From contig NC_135562.1 of NCBI RefSeq assembly GCF_964340395.1, positions 921,501-985,500 of the forward strand: 64,000 bases of DNA, in the 5' to 3' direction. Below the pieces are notes generated by a model, which saw only the letters and a program-made list of their open reading frames with translations, was not told the DNA's origin and made no database searches. Each line of letters starts with the position of its first letter. The first letter of the stretch is position 1. This stretch comes from Glandiceps talaboti (Eukaryota > Hemichordata > Enteropneusta > Spengelidae). Of this stretch, positions 10,904 through 64,000 are shown one piece after another. Position numbers and translations under genes: made by a program.

Positions 10904-13900
10904 TACATACATACATACATACATACATACATACATACATACATACATACATACATACATACATACATACATACATACATACAGACATACAGACACACAC
11001 TCACAGACACACTTATACAAACCACCCACCTAACCATACGTGTATTAGTATATGCACACCATACATTTTAATATAAGTATACATAGTTTACAAATGCATG
11101 CATGTATATATAGTAATCCCAATGTAGACAAACACAGACAAGAGACACACACAGACACACACACAGGGACACACACACATACATACACAGACACACACAC
11201 ACACACACACACTTAACATTTTAGACAGAAACAGAGTAACATTCTTTTCCTTATTTTGTTCCAGAGTGCCACAAAGACTGAAGGACATTGGAGATTCAGT
11301 TGGTATTGATTTTACTGGAAAGTCTGATATCCTACCAAACCCAACCAAGGGACATGTTTTAATGGAGTATGCTAGGGAGGCTGGTGGTGGTAAAAAACAA
11401 GATGAGCTCCAGGAATACATGTTTAAGGTATGCTAGGGAGGCTGGTGCTGGAAAATACTTGTAATTTGCCAAGTCATGTCTTCCCATCAAACAGACAATG
11501 CCCCATAGGTTACTTGTAATTTGTCAAGTCACGTCTTCTGATCAGACTGACAATGCCCCTTAGTTTACTTTTAATTTGTCAAGTCATGTCTTCCAATCGA
11601 ACTGACAATGCCCCTTAGTTTACTTATAATTTGTCAAGTCATGTCTTTCAATGAAACTGATATTGCCCCTTAGGTTACTTGTAATTTGTCAAGTCATGTC
11701 TTCCAATCAAACTGACAATACCCCTTAGGTTACTTGTAATTGTAACAAGAAAAGTATCAGAGAACTATTTCAAATTAATAGTCATAGAGTGTTTTATACC
11801 CAGACTAGTAGGATACAGTTATGCAATAAATTGTACTGCATGTTTTACAAACCAGCATACCAGCTGTCTATGATTAGCAGGGTTTAAATTTAGACTTATG
11901 TTAAGAATCATTTAAAATTCATGTATCATTTTGGCATAAAAGTGTATGGATCTCAATTTTATTAATAGTGGGCCAAATGAATTCGTAAATTTGTTGAATG
12001 GTGGCCACTGGGCAGTACCCTAGTGTTAAAACTGCTGCAGACAGAATTTTTACTGCAGTGTCTAGATATTAAAATGTCCTGCTGCAGACAGATTTCTTAC
12101 TGCAGTGTCTAGATATTAAAATGTCCTGCTGCAGACAGATTTCTTACTGCAGTGTCTAGATATTGAAATGTCCTGCTGCAGACAGATTTCTTACTGCAGT
12201 GTCTAGATATTAAAATGTCCTGCTGCAGACAGATTTCTTACTGCAGTGTATAGATGTTGAAATGTTCTGCTGCAGACAGATTTCTTACTGCAGTGTATAG
12301 ATATTGAAATGTCCTGCTGCAGACAGATTTCTTACTGCAGTGTATAGATGTTGAAATATCCTGCTGCAGACAGATTTCTTACTGCAGTGTCTAGATATTA
12401 AAATGTCCTGCTGCAGACAGATTTCTTACTGCAGTGTATAGATGTTGAAATATCCTGCTGCAGACAGATTTCTTACTGCAGTGTCTAGATATTAAAATGT
12501 CCAGCTGCAGACAGATTTCTTACTGCAGTGTCTAGATATTAAAATGTCCTGCTGCAGACAGATTTCTTACTGCAGTGTATAGATGTTGAAATATCCTGCT
12601 GCAGACAGATTTCTTACTGCAGTGTATAGATATTGAAATATCCTGCTGCAGACAGATTTCTTACTGCAGTGTATAGATATTGAAATGGCCTGCAGCAGAC
12701 AGATTTCTTACTGCAGTGTATAGATGTTGAAATATCCTGCTGCAGACAGATTTCTTACTGCAGTGTCTAGATATTAAAATGTCCTGCTGCAGACAGATTT
12801 CTTACTGCAGTGTATAGATATTGAAATATCCTGCTGCAGACAGATTTCTTACTGCAGTGTAGAGCTGTTGAAATGTCCTGCTGCAGACAGATTTCTTACT
12901 GCAGTGTATAGATTTACTGAATTTACCGTGAATTTACATGGGGTAGGAAGCCATTGAGGCTTTTAATGACCCCTTACTGTTCTGAGGTGGTTATCAATAC
13001 ATGCTGTGAAATGATTAACTGATGAAGTACTGTAGTGTATAGATGTTGAAATATCCTGCTGCAGACAGATTACTTACTGCAGTGTATAGATGTTGAAATG
13101 TCCTGCTGCAGACAGATTACTTACTGTAGTGTATAGATGTTGAAATGTCCTGCTGCAGACAGATTTCTTACTGCAGTGTATAGATGTTGAAATGTCCTGC
13201 TGCAGACAGATTTCTTACTGCAGTGTATAGATATTAAAATGTCCTGCTGCAGACAGATTTCTTACTGCAGTGTATAGATATTAAAATGTCCTGCTGCAGA
13301 CAGATTTCTTACTGCAGTGTATAGATATTAAAATGTCCTGCTGCAGACAGATTTCTTACTGCAGTGTATAGATATTAAATAAGCCTTATATTTTGGCAGG
13401 CCTACTTCACCGATGGTCCTCCTGATGGTCTGCTGCAGACAGATTTCTTACTGCAGTGTATTGAGAAGGTTGGTTTGGATAGATCTAAGGCTGAAGCCTT
13501 ACTGAATGACTCGGCAAAATTACAGGAAGTGAGAGACATTGCTCAAGAATGGCGTAACAAAGGAGTAAAATGTAAGTACTTTATTGTATGTGTAGTTTGA
13601 GGCATTTGATGAGTGCATTTATCCTAATTGTCTAAACATACAAGTGGAGTTACATTAACATATTGGCCCATTCCGCTCAGGCCATTTGAATGATGGACAT
13701 GATATTTTATGAAAGGGAAAACTAAATTAAAAGATTTCTATGTGATATACAATGCATGTTCTTTTGTTTCCAAGTTTGTCTATCTTGTTTATCAAATTTA
13801 AACCATTGATATGGTGTGATAACACAATGTCACACAAGGTCAGTAAATGAACTACGTTCAGGGTGGGGGGGGGGCAGGGAAGGGTCTGGTGTCAGTGTGA

Positions 13901-14940
13901 TTACTGAACTTCATTTTCACACTTCTAACCAAATTTCAAGAACTTTCCCACCTTCAATGATAACAGGTTCTGTATTTACTGCTGAGCTGTTGATGAGTTG
14001 ATTAAAATTTATTTTTTCATGTGATTTTTACACTGCTGGGTTTCTGGTAGTATATTAATGTGTTTACCATCATGTTTTTACATTACATTTATCATAGTGG
14101 TGTGACCGTTACAATTGTCATCATAGTTTACATCATATATAAATGTGTCAATGTTGTACTTGTGAACATTTGTGTAGTTGGAGGGGAGAGGGGGTTTGTC
14201 CTAAATGAATGAAGTTCGTTTATGTAGCTTGTGTGACATTATGCGATTGTCCCTTATGTCTGTCAGTGTCTATCATCCATACTGCATGTATAAATACATA
14301 ATTCATGTACTACTACTAGTGGTATGATATTTGATAATATAGATGGTACCAGTATAAAAACATAAACTGATTCACTAGTATAATGGTGATCTCTAACATT
14401 CAATACAGCACTAATGTATATTTTGGATGTTATTGTCCAATAGTTTCAATGATACATTGACTAAATTGTAAATGACATAAGGGGTCTTTTCTCAAGACAA
14501 GGAGAATGACAAATGACATAAGGGGCTCATCACTGGAAGTGGAGGCTGGTATAAATAAAAGTGACATAAGGGGTCAAGTTACTATAGGGATAGACAAGTA
14601 GAAATGCAACAGTTCTGAAAAGAGCTAAGTCATTGTAATTGAAGTTGAGAAATACAGGTGACATAGGGGGTTTTCAAAATTAAAAGTTTATGAACAATGA
14701 ATATACCAGCATTATTTCACGAGCACTTTAATTAATGATATGAACTTTAACATTATACAACCATGGAAGATGACTTGCATGATAATGTTTATAATGATTT
14801 CTTACGTGAGCTTTATTTTGTTATTTTTCTCTACAGCTTCACCAACTTACTTCATGAATGGCAAACAAATGTTTGGAGGTCACGTAGAGGTCGATGCTTT
14901 CATCAAGGCATTTGAAGAAGCAGCCACTATCAAACCATAA
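9393..14940 (+). CDS. DsbA/FrnE-like thioredoxin-fold selenoprotein (whole coding span, 5 exons)
   Basis: Exons 9393-9498, 10630-10729, 11265-11427, 13400-13571 and 14837-14940 join in consistent phase with GT/AG borders into 214 residues ending in TAA. What is seen: a beta strand rich in I and V, then D-I-P, an in-frame TGA as codon 17, then P-W-C-W-I-G; later a W-x-P-Y-Y-I-K-P-D strand, a helical insert with an A-Y-F motif, and S-S-P-T with a likely cis-proline at residue 183. This order and length match the DsbA/FrnE/2-hydroxychromene-2-carboxylate isomerase-like family, whose active site is C-P-W-C. TGA replaces the first, nucleophilic cysteine, which is the usual place for selenocysteine in thiol oxidoreductases. 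Inference: a U-P-W-C selenoenzyme catalysing thiol/disulfide exchange. No signal peptide is evident, so it is probably cytosolic; substrate unknown. The SECIS-like hairpin at 16106-16170 supports this. The alternative, a nonsense allele, is less likely because everything else is intact. Confidence 0.88.
9506..9673. mobile_element. Fold-back element with arms of about 77 bp (selenoprotein intron 1)
   Basis: The left arm 9506-9582 and right arm 9591-9673 are inverted copies with about 85% identity around an 8-nt loop. The inner 19 bases (CGTTCCGATGTTTAACTG plus one more) are nearly perfect. It starts 7 nt after the exon 1 donor. No coding capacity; a non-autonomous DNA transposon or a fold-back. 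Confidence 0.75.
10311..10380. repeat. Inverted repeat, arms about 30 bp
   Basis: TTTGATTTGCACGATCAT on the left is mirrored by ATGATTGTGCAAATCGAA on the right, with a short central loop near 10343-10348. It lies in intron 1 of the selenoprotein gene. Confidence 0.65.
10630..10729 (+). CDS. Selenoprotein exon 2
   Basis: The acceptor is tttttacag at 10621-10629 and the donor is GTTAGT at 10730. The exon encodes the second beta strand (F-S-W-Y-W-E-P-Y-Y-I-K-P-D), the counterpart of the V-x-W-x-x-F-x-L-x-P strand in the FrnE family. A proline-rich stretch ending P-A-P-G-S-P follows. It starts in phase 1 and ends in phase 2. Confidence 0.82.
10832..11212. repeat. (CA)n and (CATA)n microsatellites (selenoprotein intron 2)
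   Basis: 10832-11010 is CA and CATA repeats; 11144-11212 is a second CA tract ending about 50 bp before exon 3. Confidence 0.97.
11265..11427 (+). CDS. Selenoprotein exon 3
   Basis: The acceptor is ttgttccag ending at 11264 and the donor is GTATGC at 11428. It encodes the start of the helical insert: P-Q-R-L-K-D-I-G, then I-D-F, then H-V-L-M-E-Y-A-R-E-A-G and K-Q-D-E-L-Q-E-Y-M-F-K. This corresponds to the family pattern A-H-R-L-x-x-Y-A, then L-x-x-x-L-F-x-A-Y-F. It ends in phase 0. Confidence 0.85.
11457..11740. repeat. 55-bp tandem repeat, about 5 copies (selenoprotein intron 3)
   Basis: Units start at 11457, 11512, 11567, 11622, 11677 and (partial) 11732 with an exact 55-bp period and a few substitutions each. 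It begins 30 bp after the exon 3 donor. Confidence 0.92.
12027..13380. repeat. 47-bp minisatellite, about 26 copies, containing exon 4 sequence
   Basis: The unit holds CTGCTGCAG, ACAGATTTCTTA, CTGCAGTGTAT and a spacer AGATATTAAAATGTC. Copies run from about 12027 to 12912 and from about 13030 to 13380, around a non-repeat interruption. The first 32 bases of the unit equal 13430-13461 of coding exon 4, whose own start is only 20 bp past the last copy. Confidence 0.95.
13400..13571 (+). CDS. Selenoprotein exon 4
   Basis: The acceptor is ttttggcag ending at 13399 and the donor is GTAAGT at 13572. It encodes A-Y-F-T-D-G and the remaining helices of the DsbA insert, including V-G-L-D and W-R-N-K-G-V-K leading into the cis-proline loop. 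Bases 13430-13461 (encoding L-L-Q-T-D-F-L-L-Q-C plus part of the next codon) are the same as the core of the minisatellite that fills the preceding intron. Confidence 0.87.
13572..14836 (+). other. Selenoprotein intron 4
   Basis: Bounded by GTAAGT and ttctctacag. AT-rich; a word GACATAAGGGG recurs at about 14475, 14515, 14562 and (as GACATAGGGGG) 14660, a loose direct repeat. No other feature. Confidence 0.7.
14837..14940 (+). CDS. Selenoprotein exon 5 (C-terminus, TAA stop)
   Basis: The acceptor is ttctctacag ending at 14836. It encodes S-S-P-T-Y-F-M-N-G-K-Q-M-F-G-G, the cis-Pro loop and final strands of the thioredoxin fold, then the last helix (V-D-A-F-I-K-A-F-E-E-A). The terminator is TAA, not TGA, as expected if TGA is read as selenocysteine in this transcript. 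Confidence 0.9.
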
Positions 14941-14996
14941 AATGTTGACTGAGTTTGATTCATGTATCTTTCTGTTGTGGATTTTAGATAGACTGT

Positions 14997-15068
14997 AAGA
15001 TACACCATGTCATTCATCCAGACCAGTCTGAGTACTGGCTGATAGGGCAGAATGACATGTTGTATCTT
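14997..15068. repeat. Hairpin of a dispersed palindromic family (in the 3' UTR)
   Basis: Arms 14997-15015 and 15050-15068 pair at 18 of 19 positions, with an inner CCAGT/ACTGG stem. It shares GTAAGATAC, CTGATAGGGC and CATGACA-type blocks with 37352-37437. Confidence 0.75.
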
Positions 15069-15487
15069 TCAGTTGTGGATTTTAGTAATTGCTGTTAAAC
15101 TGAAAATGTAAGATGTATTTTTGTTTGGGCTGAAGTTTGTACAGATTTGATAGATGCAGACTTTATCAATTCATATAGGAGTCTGTTACTGTGATGAGTC
15201 ATAGTGACTCCATTTTGTAAAATTCTGTCACCAAGGAAGAACTGAGAAACTTTGCACTTGAAAAGTAGGAAGCATTTCTTTATGCTGAGAGACTTTATAG
15301 TGTTATAACTCACTTTTTTCAGCCACAGTTCTATTCAATACAGTGCCAGTGCAGTCAAAAAGGCAGCATTTACAGCCATTTTCCAAGTGACTAAGCATTC
15401 AAAATTCAACCACTTACAGGCAGACTTTCAGTTAGAGTCAGATAAGCTCTCTATCAATTTGACAACCATCTATGACAAATCAGCCAA

Positions 15488-15493
15488 AATAAA
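15488..15493 (+). terminator. Proximal polyadenylation signal AATAAA
   Basis: A canonical hexamer about 550 nt after the stop codon and upstream of the SECIS. If it were used, the mRNA would lack the SECIS. Confidence 0.3.
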
Positions 15494-16105
15494 CAGCCAT
15501 GACAACCATTACCCAGCCAAAAAGGCAGCCATACTGCAAATGTGACTTTGACTAGGTTTTGGTTTTCTACTGTACTGTAACTAAGGATACTGTAACCGAG
15601 GATACCATCCATGATAACCATTACTCAGCCAAAAGGCAGCCATACTGCAAATGTGACTTTGACTAGGTTTTGGTTTTCTACTGTACTGTAACTAAGGATA
15701 CTGTAACCGAGGATACCATACATGATAACCATTACTCAGCCAAAATGCAGCCATATTACAACCAGCCATGTATGGCCGTTTGTTTGAGTAGAAATACAAA
15801 TATGCTGTAACCAAGGATACAGTAACTAAGGATACAGGGTAAACATTGCAAAACTACTTTGCAAGACCTCGATCCATACAAATAAGAATACAGTTATCAT
15901 TTCCAGTTTACAGCTCTACACTCGGACCAAAACACTGTATTTTAGGAATGCCTACTTTATTGGTTATAATCTTAACAAAATCTTGGTATAGATTATGCCT
16001 ATATGTTGTTAGTTGTAATCCTGAAAAATTATAATTCAAATTTCAGAAAGAGGTTGATAAAAGACTGAATATTAGGATATTTCTAGTTACATGTATACTA
16101 TTTTT

Positions 16106-16170
16106 ATACAGTTTATGATGGCTTTGGGTCAAAATTTTTACGAGATTCATGGCTTGAGAACTTTCTGTAT
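16106..16170 (+). promoter_or_regulatory. SECIS element in the selenoprotein 3' UTR
   Basis: The hairpin has every element of the eukaryotic SECIS consensus. Helix I pairs 16106-16111 (ATACAG) with 16165-16170 (CTGTAT), 6 of 6. An internal loop has bases 16112-16114 on the 5' side and 16158-16164 on the 3' side. The core is ATGA at 16115-16118 opposite GA at 16156-16157. Helix II pairs 16120-16130 with 16144-16154, with G-U pairs and one U-U mismatch (16124/16150). The unpaired AAAA at 16131-16134 begins the apical loop exactly 12 nt after ATGA. It lies about 1.2 kb after the stop codon, on the same strand. Known role: it recruits SBP2/EFsec so that UGA is read as selenocysteine. The pairing was done by eye, with no folding program. 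Confidence 0.8.
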
Positions 16171-17372
16171 TAGTAGTAAAAAAACATTGACTAGAAATCT
16201 CCTGATAAGGTTAGAAAAGAAAGGTTTAGTAAGTTGTGTAATTTCTGTTGTGAAAGATATTGTATTCTAATCTTAGCTTTAGTGTTTTAATGCATAGATC
16301 TTCTGGTAGGACAAATACTGAATATTAGGAATTATAGCTTGCATGTTTTACTATTTCAGTATCATTAGACTTATATAAGGTTTAGATAAACAGTAAATGT
16401 TGTCTAAACTTGATAATATATTGTAATCAGTTGTTGCAACACCTCATATGCCATTCTAACCATCACATACTATAAGCCATAAAGCTTGCCAGGGAGGTCA
16501 ACAACACTGCTGTTACTCTATAAATATCAACATCATAAAAAAGTGATGGAAAGAATTGATTAATATCATAAACTCCACCCTCTAAGACAGTTTTCCTAAC
16601 ATGTACACGATACGAGTGTCACCAATGCCTGATTTGAGAGGAGTGATCATGTAAACGAATGAAACTCGAGTCCTTAACATAGAGGGCGCTGCTCACATAA
16701 TTAGTCTTTCGTCAACGTTGAATGTCGATGTTAAATGTCTTATCAGTGTTTGAAATCTTGTAGCAAGTTGTACTAATTAAACTTAAGCTGGAGTTAACAT
16801 TTTATGAAGATTTCTGAATATTGGAAATTATGAAATTATTACATAATGAAAATATATGCATATATATGTAAAATAGTCACACAACATGAGATATCTTACT
16901 TTTCAAATATACAGTGTGCAACTATATTACCTACAAGATAATGGAGTGTTTATAGGGAAAACACAGCTCAAAAGTGAGCAATTTTACCAGGTTTGTTTTG
17001 GAAACCCAGTGACAGAAGGGGAAGAGGTAACAGTTGTGTAGTTTCCCATATAATCTACCATCATTTTGTTTGGGAAACAAGGTAAAATTACTGAGGACTG
17101 TGGTATATTGTACCTACTTGCTGACCAGAACAAAAACATTGAACGAAAATGAAACAGTTGACAGTTATCAGCTACTATAGTAATCCAACCAAGGTAAAAG
17201 ATACTGTATTGAGTTATTTTAACAATAATCTTGTTGTAGGTATAAAGCCAATGTTTGACAAGTATCATATCCAGGTAACTTGTAGTTAACATTAAAACTT
17301 ATGTTCTAGGCTGATTTAGTGACAAGCTGTCAAGCATCTTTGCTATACTAGTAGTATGCTTTTGTTTATTGA

Positions 17373-17378
17373 AATAAA
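17373..17378 (+). terminator. Distal polyadenylation signal AATAAA
   Basis: A canonical hexamer about 1.2 kb after the SECIS, followed within 140 nt by a long GT-rich tract (a GU-rich downstream element would be of this composition). Likely the 3' end of the SECIS-containing mRNA. Confidence 0.4.
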
Positions 17379-17511
17379 TACATTGGATAAGAGTGTACTA
17401 AATATGTGCTGTATTTCATTCCTAGGTCATAAGTGTATTGTCGACATTCAGCTAAACAGAAATGTTTCCATTTATTATTTTTGCATTGCTTGAATGCATG
17501 TGTCGTGTGTG

Positions 17512-17513
<2 letters not shown>

Positions 17514-17600
<87 letters not shown>

Positions 17601-17642
17601 ACATGTGTGTGTATGTGTGTGTTTGTGTTTGTGTGTGTGTGG

Positions 17643-17673
<31 letters not shown>

Positions 17674-17684
17674 GGTATATATGT

Positions 17685-17715
<31 letters not shown>

Positions 17716-17768
17716 GGTATATATGTGTGTGTTTGTGTGTGTGTGTGGGTATATATGTGTGTGTGTGC
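17514..17768. repeat. (GT)n microsatellite with TATA-containing variants
   Basis: 255 bp of GT repeats; the right half has a higher-order unit GGGTATATATGTGTGTGTTT. Confidence 0.97.
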
Positions 17769-18019
17769 ATTTGAATGTGTATGTTCCAGTCTTTTTTGAC
17801 CTATTGTACTTTCATCATTTCTTTCTGTAAACTATTTGATGTTTCATCTTCCAACTGATTGGTAATTTCCGATATTTTTTCACTTGAGTGAATCTTCCAT
17901 ATTCCAACTTATCTCATTACATGATGACATCAGATTGTAGTACTTTCTCATCTCTATATACGAAAGAAACCAGGAATCACAAAAACAGATAAATAAAATT
18001 TTTCTTCATTTGGTGGGAA

Positions 18020-18020
<1 letters not shown>

Positions 18021-18051
<31 letters not shown>
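18021..18051. repeat. (ATG)n microsatellite
   Basis: Ten ATG units. Confidence 0.97.
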
Positions 18052-18052
<1 letters not shown>

Positions 18053-18256
18053 AGTTAAAAAATAAAGAAGTAGTAGAAAGGCTACACATTTCATGGAGTA
18101 TGGTTCTCGCAGACAAATTGTAATGTAATACACTTTCCATGGTTTAACTCGCAAAGTGATAGGAATAAATGAAGAGAAATAGGGTATAGCGCCCTCCCTC
18201 GGCTCATCAGAATTTGAGTAATATCCACAGTAATGATATACCGAATGTTCTTCAAC

Positions 18257-18352
18257 TTAGCGCTGGAAATATACGATTGGAGGTTTCAGACACGTCTTCA
18301 AAAACTGTTAAGGACGTATTGGAAACCTCGAAGCGTATATTTTCAGCGCTAA
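18257..18352. repeat. Inverted repeat, 40-bp arms, between the two genes
   Basis: Left arm 18257-18296 and right arm 18313-18352 are inverted copies with a few mismatches around TTAGCGCTG ... CAGCGCTAA and AGGTTTC ... GAAACCT. The loop is 16 nt. Confidence 0.75.
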
Positions 18353-19434
18353 CTTCAACTTGAAGTCAATCACGACGCAGCATCGTGTATATACAATACA
18401 ATATAATCATGATAAGGCATATGACATATACTCGGTAATAAGAGAATTGAGAAAACTCTTTCAGTCAGCTCACAACATAACAATTCAAAACAACTTGTTA
18501 TATGATGGAATACATTTTGATACAAAACCTAACTGATTACATTTGTAAAATCAAATGTTCAAAAAACGGCCAGATTGTTTATTTACATCGATTTTTTAAA
18601 ATAAATTGTCGGTTGTTTTTCCCCCAATTTTGTTGTTGTTGCTGGAGTGAAGTAAAAATCGAAAATAAATATCAACTAATATCAACTTGTGTATGTCAAG
18701 TCGTTTGACCGTCTCCCAACTCCTGGCTTAGTAGGGTTTTAATAATGTTGTATACAGACAGAGAAAGACCCAAATCTGGGAAGGCGGCGATCACTCTCAG
18801 AACAATAAAATCAAAAACAAACGACAATAAACGAAGGAAATACAGATAAAAAATAATTCGAGGTGTATTCACCACATCAGAAAGACCTACCCAAAACTCA
18901 GTCCCAACCCTAAATCCGTTAATTTGATAACCGAAGGTAGAACAATTTTATATAATACTTTATTCAAAAAGACACAGGAAAGTATTAGAACTACATTTTA
19001 AGATGTATAGAAACTTTTGAATGGGATTAAAAAGACCCAGACTATGATGAAATATTTATCATCGAGGAAACCTCCGGGGGAAACGTCGTAGTCGAATTTC
19101 AATTATTCTGGTTTTCCTCCTATGAAATGTTCGAGTCGAAAGTTTCAATAAAACTCACACGATTGTACACAGCGTCGTCTTCGAACTTCCTTGCTGAACC
19201 CACGTGTGTTTTAGGATGAAATTAGCAAAATATTCTGTGGTTTAAAATTTTCCTAAGAACAGAAAACTAGGCAATTTTCACACTCTATTTTCACACGGAT
19301 ATCCTAATATATTTTATTATATATATTTGTTAATGGGATTACAGATGTAAATTCAAAGGTGTATTTATATCATTTGAATCAACACGAGGATAACCTCTCA
19401 ACCGTAAACTTCCACACCTCTATGTATAAATGGT

Positions 19435-19441
19435 TCAGTCC
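19435..19441 (+). promoter_or_regulatory. Possible TATA box of the laminin gene
   Basis: TATAAAT about 85 bp before the laminin ATG leaves room for a short 5' UTR. AT-rich surroundings make chance matches likely, and an upstream non-coding exon is not excluded. Confidence 0.3.
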
Positions 19442-19523
19442 AAAACAAAAGCGAGGTCGTAGAGTGCAACAACTTTGAAGTGTTTCTCAGCTGGGGTCAG
19501 TGAGGTTGTGTAGCTAGCTAGCC

Positions 19524-63268
<43,745 letters not shown>

Positions 63269-63554
63269 GTTTGTACATGTCATTACTTTGTCTTACGTTG
63301 ATGAATCAGAAAGACAAAAGAAGTGTATAGTTTGGCCAGTAGGAGTGCTGTTTAATGAATCAGGAAAGCAAGAAGCTGTAGCGTTTGATCACAAGGAATG
63401 AGCCAGAAATACAAAAGAAGTTATATAGTTTGGCCACCAGGAGTGTTGAACCTGTAGGTAGGCTGGGCATGAGGACTACACTTTGTTCAGTATGGCTGCC
63501 TGTCTTTGATAGTCTTACAATGATTGAGTATGTTGTGAGTTTGACTCACTGACA

Positions 63555-64000
63555 TTGGTTTTATAGTCAACAACACTTGGATTTACACTCATTTTAGACT
63601 GTATACTTAGATTTACACTCATTTTAGGCAGTTCTCTTGGATTTACACTCATTTTAGACTGTACACTTGGATTTACACTCAGTTTAGACTGTACACTTAG
63701 ATTCACACTCAGTTTAGACTGTACACTTGGATTCACACTCAGTTTAGACTGTACACTTGGATTCACACTCATTTTAGACTGTACACTTTGATTCACACTC
63801 ATTTTAGACTGTACGCTTGGATTCACACTCATTTTAGACTGTACGCTTGGATTTACGCTCATTTTAGACTGTATACTTAGATTTACACTCATTTTAGACT
63901 GTACACTTGGATTTACGCTCATTTTAGACTGTACACTTGGATTCACACTCAGTTTAGACTGTACGCTTGGATTCACACTCATTTTAGACTGTACACTTTG
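63555..64000. repeat. 30-bp minisatellite, about 15 copies, running off the window
   Basis: ATTCACACTCATTTTAGACT and GTACACTTGG recur. Each unit has a TTTTAG or TTTAG acceptor-like trinucleotide after a pyrimidine-poor tract. Confidence 0.95.

Larger units (their letters stand above)
14941..17390 (+). other. Probable 3' UTR of the selenoprotein gene
   Basis: This stretch is non-coding after the TAA. It contains an AATAAA at 15488-15493, before the SECIS, and another at 17373-17378, after it. A hairpin (14997-15068) is flanked by direct repeats of about 25 bp (14963-14988 and 15060-15085). A unit of about 111 bp is tandemly repeated at 15499-15800. The distal end is inferred from the second AATAAA only; no transcript evidence is available. 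Confidence 0.55.

Noticed and set aside
12027-13380. The regular repeats (also 58998-59635 and 63555-64000) as CRISPR arrays
   Set aside because: Units are contiguous or have repeated spacers, no unique spacers are present, no cas genes, and the genome is eukaryotic.
14997-15068. The 19-bp-arm hairpin as a SECIS
   Set aside because: It lacks the ATGA/GA core and apical AA in the right places, and it belongs to a dispersed palindrome family.
15204-15240. A GTGA, 11 nt, AAAA, GA arrangement in the 3' UTR as a SECIS candidate
   Set aside because: Helix II has only scattered pairs and bulges, the core lacks ATGA, and a competing hairpin (GTGAC with GTCAC) is stronger. The element at 16106-16170 is clearly better.

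Overview
The window is a piece of an animal nuclear genome, most likely a marine invertebrate bilaterian. It is AT-rich, its genes are split by spliceosomal introns, and it is full of microsatellites, minisatellites, fold-back/MITE-like elements and LINE pieces. No prokaryotic feature is present. The species cannot be named from sequence alone. Two protein-coding genes are supported, both on the plus strand and head-to-tail.

Gene 1 (coding 9393-14940, five exons, 214 residues) is a DsbA/FrnE-type thioredoxin-fold oxidoreductase. Its catalytic CPWC motif reads TGA-Pro-Trp-Cys: an in-frame TGA (9441-9443) stands exactly where the first catalytic cysteine belongs. The rest of the protein is intact across four more exons. 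The long 3' UTR contains a hairpin at 16106-16170 with the eukaryotic SECIS features: ATGA/GA core, 12-nt spacing, apical AAAA, helix I and internal loop. I read the gene as a selenoprotein, and this is the main discovery in the window. Intron 3 carries about 26 copies of a 47-bp minisatellite, and each unit includes a near-exact copy of 32 bp of coding exon 4.

Gene 2 (19524 to beyond the right edge) is a laminin alpha chain of the alpha-3/alpha-5 type. It shows a signal peptide, a laminin N-terminal (LN) domain on exons 1 to 4, and a run of laminin-type EGF (LE) repeats on exons 4 to 12, each later LE on its own phase-1 exon. Exon 1 is separated from exon 2 by an intron of about 36 kb (19920-56245). 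That intron holds an antisense 5'-truncated LINE with an intact reverse transcriptase domain (about 33021-34993), a TTAA-flanked MITE, several dispersed repeat families and many minisatellites. Two laminin exon edges are themselves tandemly amplified: a 69-bp unit repeats the 3' splice site and start of exon 5, and about 23 intronic copies repeat the 5' splice site of exon 6.

Region by region: 1-9392 has no host gene, only repeats, a LINE 3' fragment, two small MITEs and some promoter-like motifs. 9393-17390 is the selenoprotein gene with its 3' UTR. 17390-19523 is intergenic, with a GT microsatellite, a fold-back and a possible TATA box. 19524-63268 is the laminin gene, and a 30-bp minisatellite runs into the right edge. 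The two gene products are not expected to work together: one is a redox enzyme and the other a basement-membrane protein.
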